19,235 nucleotides of DNA, from the NCBI GenBank assembly GCA_031272415.1, contig JAISTU010000010.1, forward strand, positions 1-19,235, given 5' to 3'. The translations under genes and the position numbers were made by a program. Within the stretch, counting starts at the first letter, position 1. Every line of letters starts with the position of its first letter. The stretch is from Bacteroidales bacterium (GTDB taxonomy: Bacteria > Bacteroidota > Bacteroidia > Bacteroidales > WCHB1-69). The notes beneath the pieces are model-generated. The model was not told where the DNA came from. It ran no database searches and worked only from the letters and a program-made list of their open reading frames with translations. Positions 1-7,930 of the stretch are shown here, one piece after another.

Positions 1-149
1 CTTTGCTTTTCATCAATGCATTCTTTGTATTGATTTTTCATTGCATTCCATTTGTTACAACTTTTGCATTTCCTTTTATACATATAATATGCTACATATA
101 GACCGCCGCCTACAATAAGAATTATACAACCTAATATCTGATTATCCAT
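1..149 (-). CDS. Small membrane protein with Cys pair, partial (N-terminus only)
   Basis: An open frame starts at an ATG (149-147) and stays open for 49 codons to the window edge, so the C-terminus and stop lie outside. The product begins MDNQILGCIILIVGGG. Residues 5-24 form one hydrophobic, glycine-containing membrane segment, followed by a basic stretch (YKRK). A CKSC pair at residues 28-31 and a further Cys at residue 44 resemble half of a cytoplasmic zinc ribbon. I do not recognise the family and infer no function beyond a membrane-anchored, possibly metal-binding small protein. A TATCTTTG box lies 48 bp upstream of the ATG and two operator-like direct repeats lie beyond it, which supports this start and a real transcription unit. 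The frame was read directly from the reverse complement. Confidence 0.6.
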   Translation of the reverse strand, partial: MDNQILGCIILIVGGGLYVAYYMYKRKCKSCNKWNAMKNQYKECIDEKQ

Positions 150-196
150 TTTTATTTTATATTTATACTATATTATTACTTAAATTATACATTTTG

Positions 197-204
197 CAAA
201 GATA
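197..204 (-). promoter_or_regulatory. -7 box of promoter for the small membrane protein gene
   Basis: The minus strand reads TATCTTTG here, a perfect Bacteroidota -7 element, 48 bp upstream of the ATG at 149. Unlike the other promoters in the window it has no TTG box at the usual distance; the nearest TTG is several bases too far. This suggests a weak or activator-dependent promoter. Confidence 0.5.
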
Positions 205-237
205 GCATTTTTTTCTCTAATAAACAGCAATTTACGC

Positions 238-276
238 GGTATTTTTCACCCTATTTTGTGGTAATTTTCACCACAA
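238..276. promoter_or_regulatory. Operator-like direct repeats upstream of the small membrane protein gene
   Basis: Two 13-bp direct repeats, GGTATTTTTCACC (238-250) and GGTAATTTTCACC (260-272), differ at one base and start 22 bp apart, close to two helical turns. The second copy is embedded in a palindrome with 7-bp arms, TTGTGGT (256-262) and ACCACAA (270-276). They lie about 34-79 bp upstream of the minus-strand -7 box, where an activator would bind. The binding protein is unknown. Confidence 0.4.
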
Positions 277-360
277 TTTAAGGTTCATCGCTAATTAACT
301 GATTATCATTGAGTTGTTTGGAGTACAATGCAAAAAAAATCAAACTTCAAAACGACTGTG

Positions 361-629
361 AAGAGTGTAGATTTTTTTTGCATTTTTGGTAGAAAAACGT
401 TCTAAAATCTGTGCCTCATCCTCCGTCATTGCGGGTTCGACCCGCAATCCATTTGTCTGAACTATGATTTTGAATGAGTTATATGATTAACAAGATTAAA
501 ATAATCATATAAATCACGCAAATCATTCCAAATCATAGTTCAGACAAAGAGATTGCGGTGCCCCGCAATGACGATGGAGGCGGAAGCGTCTATTTTTAGA
601 ACGTTTTTCTCCCAAAATGCAAAAAAATG
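361..629. repeat. Large nested inverted repeat (MITE-like / REP-like palindrome)
   Basis: The segment is a nested inverted repeat centred near position 500. Outermost, 361-408 and 593-629 are inverted copies of the TTTTAGAACGTTTTTCT...AAAATGCAAAAAAAT repeat module. Inside these lie GTCATTGCGGG (425-435) pairing with CCCGCAATGAC (562-572), and CCGCAATC (442-449) pairing with GATTGCGG (551-558). Next come TTTGTCTGAACTATGATTT (452-470) and its perfect 19-bp inverse at 530-548. Innermost are TTATATGATTA (479-489) and its perfect inverse at 502-512. The GC-rich arms each fold into a small hairpin of their own. The GTCATTGCGGG...CCCGCAATGAC type of palindrome is a known kind of dispersed intergenic repeat in bacteria. 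No transposase is present. Confidence 0.85.
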
Positions 630-728
630 TTTTTTTACCTTTCACCGTTTACCTTGTGTCCGTTTTGTTTTGGGCAAGGCATGGCTTGTTTTTACAATAA
701 TTATCAAGGCAGTTCCCTTAGGGGGATT

Positions 729-3700
729 TTATTTTTTCTCTATCATCACTTCTGCTTTTATATCATCCACTAAATCAACAATTTGTAGATTTGAGGTTGA
801 AATATTTTTTACAATTTCAAAACTTTCTGCGAGTGTTTCGTTGCAAATATAGTTTTTAAAATTGGCAAAAGCGGAGTCGGTTTGCGGATGTGATTTGACT
901 TGAATGCAAATTTTATCTTGTACATCTAACTGACTGTCTTTGCGAATGTTCTGAATACGATTAACTAGTTCTCTGGCAAGTCCTTCTTCTTTGAGTTCGG
1001 GGGTAATATTTACATCTAATGCCACCGTAATCAGTCCTTCATTGGCAACTACCCAGCCCGGAATATCTTGTGTAAATATCTCAACATCAGAGAGTTGTAT
1101 TTCAATTTCTTGATTTTCAACATTTATCAAAATACAGTTTTGACTTTCTAATTGAGCAATATTTTGCTGTGAAAATTGGGCTATTTTTGCTGCCACAGAC
1201 TTCATAATTTTGCCGTATTTGGGTCCTAATTTTTTAAAATCAGGTTTGATGGTTTTGACCAAAATATTATTTGTATCTGTCAGAAAATCAATCTGTTTTA
1301 CATTTACTTCCGATAAAATTAAATTTTTTACGGCTTCAATTTGTGCTACAAAATGTTGGTCTCTAACGGGCAACATGATGCGTGAAAGTGGCTGCCGTAC
1401 TCGTAAATTATGCCGTTTACGAAGCGATAAAACCATAGATGAGATTTGTCTTGCCAAAGACATCCTTTCTTCTAACTCTTTGTTAATCAATGAATTATCG
1501 GACATAGGAAAATCTGTTAAATGCACCGAATTGACATTATATCGCTCGCTGACTGCATTGAGGTCGCAAAACATTCTTTCTGCAAAAAATGGGGCTATCG
1601 GTGCCATAAGTTGGCAAAGCGTTTCAAGGCATTTGTATAAAGTTTGATAGGCAGAAATTTTATCCTCCGAATAATCTCCCTTCCAAAAACGGCGACGACA
1701 CAGCCGCACGTACCAATTGCTAAGACACTCATCTACAAACACTTGTATAGCCCGTCCGGCGCGTGTAGGCTCATATTCCGAATAAGCGCTATCCACTTCT
1801 TGGGTCAATGTATTGAGTTCAGAAAGTATCCAACGGTCAATTTCCGGTCGTTTTTGGATGTCAATTTCTGCTTCTTTGTACGTAAATCCGTCAATATTAG
1901 CATATAAAGCGAAAAATCCGTAAGTATTGTACAAAGTGCCAAAAAATTTGCGTCTCACTTCGTCAATGCCGTCGGTATCAAATTTAAGATTATCCCACGG
2001 CTGCGCATTGGTAATCATGTACCAGCGTGTTGCATCCGGTCCAAATTGAGCAATTGTTTGAAAAGGGTCTACCGCATTGCCCAAACGTTTGGACATTTTA
2101 TTTCCGTTTTTATCTAATACTAATCCATTGGAAATCACTGCTTTATAAGAAACACTATCGGAAATCATGGTCGCTATCGCATGAAGAGTGAAAAACCAGC
2201 CGCGTGTTTGGTCAACTCCTTCGGCTATGAAATCTGCCGGAAATGAGCGTGTTATGTCATTTTTAGGATAAAAATATTGTGCATAGGGCATTGCCCCGCT
2301 ATCAAACCAAACATCAATCAAATCTGTTTCTCTGTACATTTTTTTGCCCGAAGGTGAAACCAAAATCACATTATCTATAAAAGGTCTATGTAAATCAAAA
2401 TCTTCATAGTTGCTTGATTGATAGGTATTTACATTCATAAAACCTGCCTCAATAGATTTATTGATTTCATTTTTTAACTCTTCCACAGAGCCAATGCAAA
2501 TTTCTTCGTCTCCGTCTTCTGTTCGCCATATTGGGAGCGGTGTCCCCCAGTAACGCGAGCGGGATAAATTCCAATCTACCAAATTTTCCAGCCAATTACC
2601 AAATCGCCCGCTTCCTGTTGCTTCGGGTTTCCACGTAATCGTTTTATTGAGTTCAATCATACGCTCTTTGACCGCCGTTGTGCGGATAAACCAACTGTCT
2701 AACGGATAATAAAGTACAGGTTTATCTGTTCGCCAACAATGCGGATAATTGTGAGTATGTTTCTCAATTTTAAACACTTTATCTTGCATTTTGAGCATCA
2801 CACATAAATCTACATCCAAAGTAGGGTCTTTGTCGGTCAATTTAGGGTCATAAGCATTCTTTACAAATCGTCCCGCATATTCGCTGTATAAATCTACATT
2901 GACATATTTTTCTACAAAATTTCTATCTAAATCGCAGATATTAAAGAACTTACCTGTTAAATCCACCATTGGCACTTGTTTTTCATTTTTATCCAACAAA
3001 AACAGGGGAACAATGCCGTTTTGCTTTGCTACGCGGTCATCGTCCGAGCCAAAAGTGGGCGCAATGTGCACAATTCCTGTCCCATCTTCGGTAGTAACAA
3101 AATCACCGGCAATAATACGAAAAGCATACTCCTTTTTTAAGTCCCTTTGAGGGGGATTCTGGGGGCTCACCCACGGTATCAATTGCTCATATTTTAATCC
3201 CACCAACTTTTCTCCTTTTGTTTGTGCAATAACTGCAAATGGAATCTCTTTATCCCCCGCTTTATAATCTTCAAACTTTAAATCGGCATTTTTTTGCGGA
3301 AAATAAACATCTAACAACGCTTTTGCCAATATGACCAAAATGGGTTTGCCTGAATAAGGATTAAAAGTCTTAACTAACAGATAATCAATGTTATTACCTA
3401 CTGCCAATGCAGTATTGGAGGGCAAAGTCCATGGCGTAGTTGTCCATGCCAAAAAGTACAGATTATCTGGTATATAATCGTCATTTTCCTCAAATCCCCA
3501 TGGACAGGGGAATTTTTGGTCGGTGCGAACTTTAAATTGTGCCACGCAAGTAGTATCTTTTACGTCTCGGTAACAGCCGGGCATGTTCAATTCATGCGAA
3601 CTCAATCCCGTTCCTGCCGCCGGTGAATAAGGCTGAATAGTGTATCCTTTGTACAACCATCCTTTTTTGTAAATAATTGATAATAAGTACCATAATGTTT

Positions 3701-4175
3701 CTATATATTCATTTTTGAATGTAATATATGGGTGAGACAAATCCACCCAATAGCCCATTTTTACTGTTAGGTCGTCCCACATATCCTTATATTTCATCAC
3801 CTCTGCACGGCAAGCATTATTATACTCCTCAACGCTTATTTTTTTGCCAATATCTTCTTTGGTGATGCCCAAATTTTTTTCAACGCCTAATTCGACCGGC
3901 AATCCGTGTGTATCCCAGCCTGCTTTGCGTTTTACATAAAATCCTTTTTGCGTTTTATAGCGACAAAAAATATCTTTTATTGCTCTTGCCATCACATGGT
4001 GTATCCCCGGTTGTCCGTTGGCGGACGGCGGTCCTTCATAAAAAACAAAATCAGGTTTCCCCTCTCGTAATGACATACTTTGCAAAAAAGTATTTTCTTT
4101 TTGCCATTTTTGTAAAATATCTTCTGCTAACTGTGTCAAATTCAGTCGTTGATATTCTTTGTATTTTTTATCCAT
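729..4175 (-). CDS. ileS: Isoleucyl-tRNA synthetase
   Basis: Charges tRNA-Ile with isoleucine in the cytoplasm using ATP and edits mischarged valine. The 1148-residue product has the class I signatures: a HIGH-type motif in GPPSANGQPGIHH (48-60), GWDTHGLPVE (86-95) and KMSKR (693-697). The CP1 editing domain is recognisable from TTTPWTLPSN (245-254) and GTGIVHIAPTFGSDD (365-379). An anticodon-binding helical domain follows KMSKR, then a long C-terminal extension. At 1148 residues it is about 200 longer than E. coli IleS and lacks the C-terminal CxxC...CxxC zinc site, which points to the eukaryote-like (type 2) IleS group common in Bacteroidota. The ATG start lies 37 bp downstream of a well-formed promoter. 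It is transcribed divergently from purB. The open frame is intact. Confidence 0.97.
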   Translation of the reverse strand: MDKKYKEYQRLNLTQLAEDILQKWQKENTFLQSMSLREGKPDFVFYEGPPSANGQPGIHHVMARAIKDIFCRYKTQKGFYVKRKAGWDTHGLPVELGVEKNLGITKEDIGKKISVEEYNNACRAEVMKYKDMWDDLTVKMGYWVDLSHPYITFKNEYIETLWYLLSIIYKKGWLYKGYTIQPYSPAAGTGLSSHELNMPGCYRDVKDTTCVAQFKVRTDQKFPCPWGFEENDDYIPDNLYFLAWTTTPWTLPSNTALAVGNNIDYLLVKTFNPYSGKPILVILAKALLDVYFPQKNADLKFEDYKAGDKEIPFAVIAQTKGEKLVGLKYEQLIPWVSPQNPPQRDLKKEYAFRIIAGDFVTTEDGTGIVHIAPTFGSDDDRVAKQNGIVPLFLLDKNEKQVPMVDLTGKFFNICDLDRNFVEKYVNVDLYSEYAGRFVKNAYDPKLTDKDPTLDVDLCVMLKMQDKVFKIEKHTHNYPHCWRTDKPVLYYPLDSWFIRTTAVKERMIELNKTITWKPEATGSGRFGNWLENLVDWNLSRSRYWGTPLPIWRTEDGDEEICIGSVEELKNEINKSIEAGFMNVNTYQSSNYEDFDLHRPFIDNVILVSPSGKKMYRETDLIDVWFDSGAMPYAQYFYPKNDITRSFPADFIAEGVDQTRGWFFTLHAIATMISDSVSYKAVISNGLVLDKNGNKMSKRLGNAVDPFQTIAQFGPDATRWYMITNAQPWDNLKFDTDGIDEVRRKFFGTLYNTYGFFALYANIDGFTYKEAEIDIQKRPEIDRWILSELNTLTQEVDSAYSEYEPTRAGRAIQVFVDECLSNWYVRLCRRRFWKGDYSEDKISAYQTLYKCLETLCQLMAPIAPFFAERMFCDLNAVSERYNVNSVHLTDFPMSDNSLINKELEERMSLARQISSMVLSLRKRHNLRVRQPLSRIMLPVRDQHFVAQIEAVKNLILSEVNVKQIDFLTDTNNILVKTIKPDFKKLGPKYGKIMKSVAAKIAQFSQQNIAQLESQNCILINVENQEIEIQLSDVEIFTQDIPGWVVANEGLITVALDVNITPELKEEGLARELVNRIQNIRKDSQLDVQDKICIQVKSHPQTDSAFANFKNYICNETLAESFEIVKNISTSNLQIVDLVDDIKAEVMIEKK

Positions 4176-4211
4176 TCTGCTATTTTCTTAATCTTTTTGA
4201 ATACCTTTTTA

Positions 4212-4233
4212 CAAAAATACACCTTTTTGTCAA
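4212..4233 (-). promoter_or_regulatory. ileS promoter
   Basis: The minus strand reads TTGAC (4233-4229) and, 22 bp end to end, the -7 box TATTTTTG (4219-4212), one base off the Bacteroidota TAnnTTTG optimum. With its AT-rich upstream block (to 4247) it matches the purB promoter at 35 of 36 positions. The ileS ATG follows 37 bp downstream. Confidence 0.85.
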
Positions 4234-4257
4234 TTAAAAATTAAAAACCTTTTTTTT

Positions 4258-4282
4258 CAGAGTGTAGAGTGAAGAGTGTAGA
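4258..4282 (-). repeat. Heptamer array (TCTACAC units) upstream of ileS
   Basis: On the minus strand three 7-bp units read TCTACAC, TCTTCAC, TCTACAC and then TCTG. It is the same array as in front of serC and the DUF6913-like gene, lying just upstream of the AT-rich promoter block. Confidence 0.75.
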
Positions 4283-4389
4283 TTTTTTTGCATTGTCTGA
4301 ACTATGATTTGGAATGATTTGAATGATTTTTGTGATTTCACAAATCAAAGTTCAGACAAAATTTTTGTCTTCACATTTTTAATTTTTAA

Positions 4390-4411
4390 TTGACAAAAAG
4401 GTGTATCTTTG
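4390..4411 (+). promoter_or_regulatory. purB-radA promoter
   Basis: TTGACA (4390-4395) and the perfect -7 box TATCTTTG (4404-4411) have the same spacing as the other promoters here. Transcription would start near 4415 and leave a leader of roughly 20 nt before the purB ATG. Confidence 0.88.
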
Positions 4412-4434
4412 TAATTTAAAAGAATAGAATTTAA

Positions 4435-5787
4435 ATGCAAACAGATACTTTAACAGCGATTTCGCCAATAGATGGGCGTTATTACAATGGAATATCGGCA
4501 CTTTCGGACTATTTTTCCGAATTGTCGCTCATAAAAGCAAGAGTTTTTGTGGAAATTGAATATTTTATCGCACTATGCGAACAAAAATTACCACAATTGG
4601 CAGGTATTGATAATGCTCATATTGAAAAAATACAAAATATTTATTTATCTTTTTCTAATGATAATGCTTTGGAAATCAAAGAGATAGAAAAAACTACCAA
4701 TCATGATGTTAAAGCAGTTGAATATTTTTTAAAAAAACATTTTGATACTTTGGGATTGCAAAAATATTGCGAATTTATTCATTTTGGGCTTACTTCGCAA
4801 GATATTAACAACACGGCTATGCCTTATTTACTCAAAACAATGTTGGAACATGTATATTTTCCCAAAATAGAAACACTTACGTTGAAATTGAGCGATATGG
4901 CAACGCAGTGGAAAGATGTACCTATGTTGGCACGCACGCATGGACAGCCGGCGTCGCCAACTCGCCTCGGCAAAGAAATAAAAGTATTTTCTTATCGTTT
5001 GGAAAAACAACTTAATGCACTGAAAAACATACCTTTAACTGCAAAATTTGGAGGTGCAACCGGCAACTTCAACGCTCATTATATCGCATATCCTGACATT
5101 GATTGGATTAAATTTGCAAACCGCTTTGTTGATGAAAAACTTGGGCTTCAACGAGAACAATACACTACTCAAATATCAAACTATGATGCGTTGGCAGCCA
5201 TTTTTGACGCACTCAAACGTATCAATACAATTCTCATTGACCTTTGTCGCGATATGTGGCAATATATTTCTATGGAATATTTTAAGCAACAAATCAAAGC
5301 GGGGGAAGTTGGCTCGTCTGCTATGCCGCACAAAGTCAATCCGATAGATTTTGAAAATGCAGAAGGAAATCTCGGTATTGCCAATGCGTTGTTTGAATTT
5401 TTGTCGGCAAAATTACCTATTTCGCGACTGCAACGAGACCTCACCGATAGCACTGTTACCCGAAATATTGGTGTTCCGATAGCCCATTCTATGATTGCAG
5501 TCAATTCATTGATAAAAGGACTTAATAAACTGTTACTCAATGAATTAGCAATAGAAACAGACTTGCAAGAAAATTGGGCTGTGGTCGCAGAAGCCATTCA
5601 AACCATATTAAGAAGAGAACAATATCCTCAACCTTATGAGGCATTAAAAGCATTGACACGCGGAAAAGGTAAAATCACCCAAGAAGTTATTCTTCAATTC
5701 ATTGATACTCTTGATATTAGCGATGAAGTTAAAGCAGAACTCAAAGAGATAACGCCTCAAAATTACACGGGTATTTCTCCCTTTTAA
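4435..5787 (+). CDS. purB: Adenylosuccinate lyase
   Basis: Catalyses two fumarate-releasing steps of purine synthesis: SAICAR to AICAR, and adenylosuccinate to AMP. The 450-residue product shows the fumarase/aspartase superfamily layout of an all-helical homotetramer with composite active sites. Visible are KTTNHDVKAVEYF (86-98), TSQD (120-123), the general-acid histidine in ARTHGQP (His169) and the flexible signature loop SSAMPHKVNP (294-303), which carries the catalytic serine. The length is normal and the frame intact. The ATG lies 24 bp behind the -7 box. radA follows after 13 bp without a terminator, so the two are probably co-transcribed although unrelated in function. Confidence 0.97.
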   Translation: MQTDTLTAISPIDGRYYNGISALSDYFSELSLIKARVFVEIEYFIALCEQKLPQLAGIDNAHIEKIQNIYLSFSNDNALEIKEIEKTTNHDVKAVEYFLKKHFDTLGLQKYCEFIHFGLTSQDINNTAMPYLLKTMLEHVYFPKIETLTLKLSDMATQWKDVPMLARTHGQPASPTRLGKEIKVFSYRLEKQLNALKNIPLTAKFGGATGNFNAHYIAYPDIDWIKFANRFVDEKLGLQREQYTTQISNYDALAAIFDALKRINTILIDLCRDMWQYISMEYFKQQIKAGEVGSSAMPHKVNPIDFENAEGNLGIANALFEFLSAKLPISRLQRDLTDSTVTRNIGVPIAHSMIAVNSLIKGLNKLLLNELAIETDLQENWAVVAEAIQTILRREQYPQPYEALKALTRGKGKITQEVILQFIDTLDISDEVKAELKEITPQNYTGISPF

Positions 5788-5800
5788 AACATAAAAAATC

Positions 5801-7162
5801 ATGGCAAAAACAAAGACAATGTATTACTGCCAAAATTGCGGGGCACAATCGGCAACATGGATAGGCAAATGCCACAGTTGCGGGCAATGGAACACTTATG
5901 TAGAAGAGATTGTACAGCCTGCACATACAGCCTCAAAAAGCAAAATGCAACCCCAAAGTCAAGCACTTTTATTGTCAGAAATTGAAAATACACCCATAAC
6001 TCGCACATATACAGGTATTTGTGAATTAGACCGTGTTTTAGGAGGAGGCATTGTTCCCGGCTCATTGATTTTGTTGGGCGGCGACCCCGGTATTGGCAAA
6101 TCAACATTGATGTTGCAATTGGCACTGTCGGTGCAACATACCAAAGTGTTGTATGTTTCCGGCGAAGAGAGTGCATCTCAAATCAAATTGAGGGCTCAAC
6201 GGCTCAAAAATAATAATCCGCTCTGTTATATTGTTAATGAGACCGATATGGAGGCTATTTTTTCACATATTGAGCAAGTTAAGCCCGATTTGGTGGTTAT
6301 TGACTCCATTCAAACTTTACATACTGCCAATATAGAATCTTCGGCAGGTACGGTGTCGCAAATTAGAGAAACGGCTGCACAATTGCAACGTTTTGCCAAA
6401 CAAACCGCAACACCTGTATTTTTAATCGGGCATATCACCAAAGACGGCATGTTGGCGGGTCCAAAGGTGTTGGAACATATTGTAGACGTGGTTTTGCAGT
6501 TTGAGGGCGACCGAAATTACGGCTATCGCTTGGTAAGAGTTGCCAAAAATCGCTTTGGTTCCATTGATGAGATTGGTATTTTTGAAATGTTGCAAAGCGG
6601 ATTAAGGGAGGTTGATAATCCGTCAGAATTGTTGATTTCTCACCGTCAGGTAGATACCACAGGCGTTGGAGTTGCTATCACAATGGAGGGTTTGCGTCCG
6701 CTGATGATAGAAGTGCAAGCATTGGTAACGCCTTCGATTTACGGCAATCCACAACGGTCTTCTACCGGCTTTGACGCACGCCGTTTGGGAATGTTGTTGG
6801 CGGTAATGGAGAAAAAATGTGGTTATAAATTTACTGTAAAAGATGTTTTTTTCAACATTGCAGGTGGCATAAGGGTGGAAGACCCGGCAGTAGATTTGGC
6901 AACTGTTGCGGCTTTGCTTTCTTCGGCATTGGATTCTCCTTTGGGAATAAAAGATTGTTTTGCAGGCGAGATTAGTCTTTCGGGTGAAATTCGCACTGTC
7001 AGCCGGATAGAACAACGTATATCGGAGGCAGAAAAATTAGGCTATAATCGCATTTTTATCGCCGAAAATAACCTAAAAACTATTCCAAAAGTCTCTATCC
7101 AAATAGTTAAACTCTCAAAAGTCGAAGACCTTGCTATCAAAATAGGAAAAGGAATGCTGTAA
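5801..7162 (+). CDS. radA: DNA repair protein RadA (Sms)
   Basis: RecA-like ATPase that promotes branch migration of recombination intermediates in DNA repair. Domains in order: an N-terminal C4 zinc finger (Cys10, Cys13, Cys24, Cys27); the RecA-type core with Walker A GGDPGIGKS (93-101) and Walker B LVVIDSIQ (164-171); the RadA-specific KNRFG motif (249-253); and a C-terminal Lon-protease-like domain from about residue 280. At 453 residues the length is typical. The ATG is 13 bp after the purB stop, so it likely shares the purB promoter. It converges on gldD across a 161-bp gap in which I see no convincing terminator. Confidence 0.97.
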   Translation: MAKTKTMYYCQNCGAQSATWIGKCHSCGQWNTYVEEIVQPAHTASKSKMQPQSQALLLSEIENTPITRTYTGICELDRVLGGGIVPGSLILLGGDPGIGKSTLMLQLALSVQHTKVLYVSGEESASQIKLRAQRLKNNNPLCYIVNETDMEAIFSHIEQVKPDLVVIDSIQTLHTANIESSAGTVSQIRETAAQLQRFAKQTATPVFLIGHITKDGMLAGPKVLEHIVDVVLQFEGDRNYGYRLVRVAKNRFGSIDEIGIFEMLQSGLREVDNPSELLISHRQVDTTGVGVAITMEGLRPLMIEVQALVTPSIYGNPQRSSTGFDARRLGMLLAVMEKKCGYKFTVKDVFFNIAGGIRVEDPAVDLATVAALLSSALDSPLGIKDCFAGEISLSGEIRTVSRIEQRISEAEKLGYNRIFIAENNLKTIPKVSIQIVKLSKVEDLAIKIGKGML

Positions 7163-7323
7163 TTTAGTGGAGAGTGGAAAGTTGGTGCAAAATGAAAAGA
7201 ATGGAGAATTGAGAATGAATTTTTATCATTTTTTATAACAAATTTATGCAAAAATGCAAAAAAATGCCATAAACTCGCGTCCATTCGGAACAGATATTAA
7301 AAAACTACACTCTAACTTTCAAC

Positions 7324-7926
7324 TTATTTATTCTTTTTCCATTGAAAAGTTTTTATAATGTGGAGCATATCTTTTTTAAGATGTGTAATAATGGGGGCTA
7401 AAGAGTCGTTTTGTGGCACATTATTGAGATAAAAAGAGGCTCTGAAGAAGTAATTTTTTTCATCTGTGAGCCAAAATTGAAAAGGACAAGCCGCATTATT
7501 GCCAATTGTTTCATAAATTTGTCCGAATATATGTTCCGCAGTATCAATGATTTCCGATTGTATCATATCATCTGCTTTGACCATTTGTTTGAGAACAATG
7601 GAACGTGTGTCGCTGATAAGGTCAGTTAATTTGGCAGTATCCAATGATATATAATCTGTAAAAATAACAGCATTCTGTTTGGGATACACAAAATTTAACC
7701 AATGACTGCTGTTTGCAGGATGTATTTTATCGGGCAAAGCGGCAAGGGAATATTCAAACGAAAACGGCTCATTACCCTCATAGACTGTATAAGTTGTATC
7801 GCTCACCGTCAAACGAAAATAGGCTCTCGGCTTTGGCGTGTAAACTTCTTCTTGACAACTGTTGAAAATGCACGCAAAAAATGCAATGACAAAAAGGTGA
7901 AATAATGTTTGTGATTGAAAGTTCAT
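7324..7926 (-). CDS. gldD: Gliding motility-associated lipoprotein GldD
   Basis: Recognised by resemblance to GldD, a lipoprotein required for Bacteroidota gliding and associated with the type IX secretion machinery. The 200-residue product has a signal sequence with a hydrophobic core (LFHLFVIAFFACIF), a lipobox-like cysteine in FNSC, and then EVYTPKPRAYFRL, close to the PKPxAYxRL pattern at the mature N-terminus of GldD. Internal landmarks also fit: VKADDM, IYETIGNNAACPFQFWLTD, and a C-terminal IITHLKKDMLHIIKTFQWK. I chose the ATG at 7926, which gives a normal signal peptide and starts 4 bp after the asnS stop; an in-frame ATG at 7944 would add six residues and overlap asnS. It is most likely co-transcribed with asnS. 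No other gld or spr gene is in the window. Confidence 0.85.
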   Translation of the reverse strand: MNFQSQTLFHLFVIAFFACIFNSCQEEVYTPKPRAYFRLTVSDTTYTVYEGNEPFSFEYSLAALPDKIHPANSSHWLNFVYPKQNAVIFTDYISLDTAKLTDLISDTRSIVLKQMVKADDMIQSEIIDTAEHIFGQIYETIGNNAACPFQFWLTDEKNYFFRASFYLNNVPQNDSLAPIITHLKKDMLHIIKTFQWKKNK

Positions 7927-7930
7927 TTGT

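Larger units (their letters stand above)
150..728. other. Gene-free region between the edge gene and ileS
   Basis: This 579-bp stretch lies between the 5' end of the leftmost minus-strand gene and the 3' end of ileS. It contains a -7 box, direct repeats and a large inverted repeat, listed separately. An open frame with ATG at 553 runs across the repeat arm and into ileS antisense and is not a credible gene. I see no clear terminator for ileS in 630-728, only a weak CAAG/CTTG stem near 680-695 and a tiny CCCTTAGGG palindrome just past the stop codon. Confidence 0.6.
4212..4411. repeat. Near-symmetric divergent promoter region with central palindrome
   Basis: Positions 4212-4247 and 4376-4411 are inverted copies of one 36-bp promoter cassette with a single mismatch. 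Between them, TTGTCTGAACTATGATTTG (4293-4311) is inversely repeated at 4341-4359 with one mismatch, and TGATTT recurs every 9-10 bp in the loop (near 4305, 4315, 4324, 4333). The same palindrome arm occurs at 452-470 and 530-548. On the ileS side the minus strand also carries AATGCAAAAAAATC-type sequence and three heptamers (4258-4282). Confidence 0.85.

Noticed and set aside
434..443. GGTTCGACCC, which looks like a tRNA T-arm
   Set aside because: No acceptor stem, anticodon arm or D-arm fits around it; it is the small hairpin inside the GTCATTGCGGG palindrome.
361..629. Repeated arms as a possible CRISPR array
   Set aside because: The repeats are inverted and nested, not direct and regularly spaced, there are no unique spacers of even length, and no cas genes are present.
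553..852. 99-residue plus-strand frame
   Set aside because: It begins in the inverted repeat arm, crosses the repeat module and ends inside ileS antisense; Phe/Ser-rich translation with no recognisable features.
3908..4237. 109-residue plus-strand frame across the ileS 5' end
   Set aside because: It overlaps the conserved N-terminal coding region of ileS and its promoter on the other strand; its composition is that of an antisense shadow.
7163..7323. Possible terminator or repeat copy between radA and gldD
   Set aside because: There is a short AATGA/TCATT stem near a T run and purine-rich GAGTGG/GAATGG strings loosely like the heptamers, but pairing is too weak and the match too partial to call.
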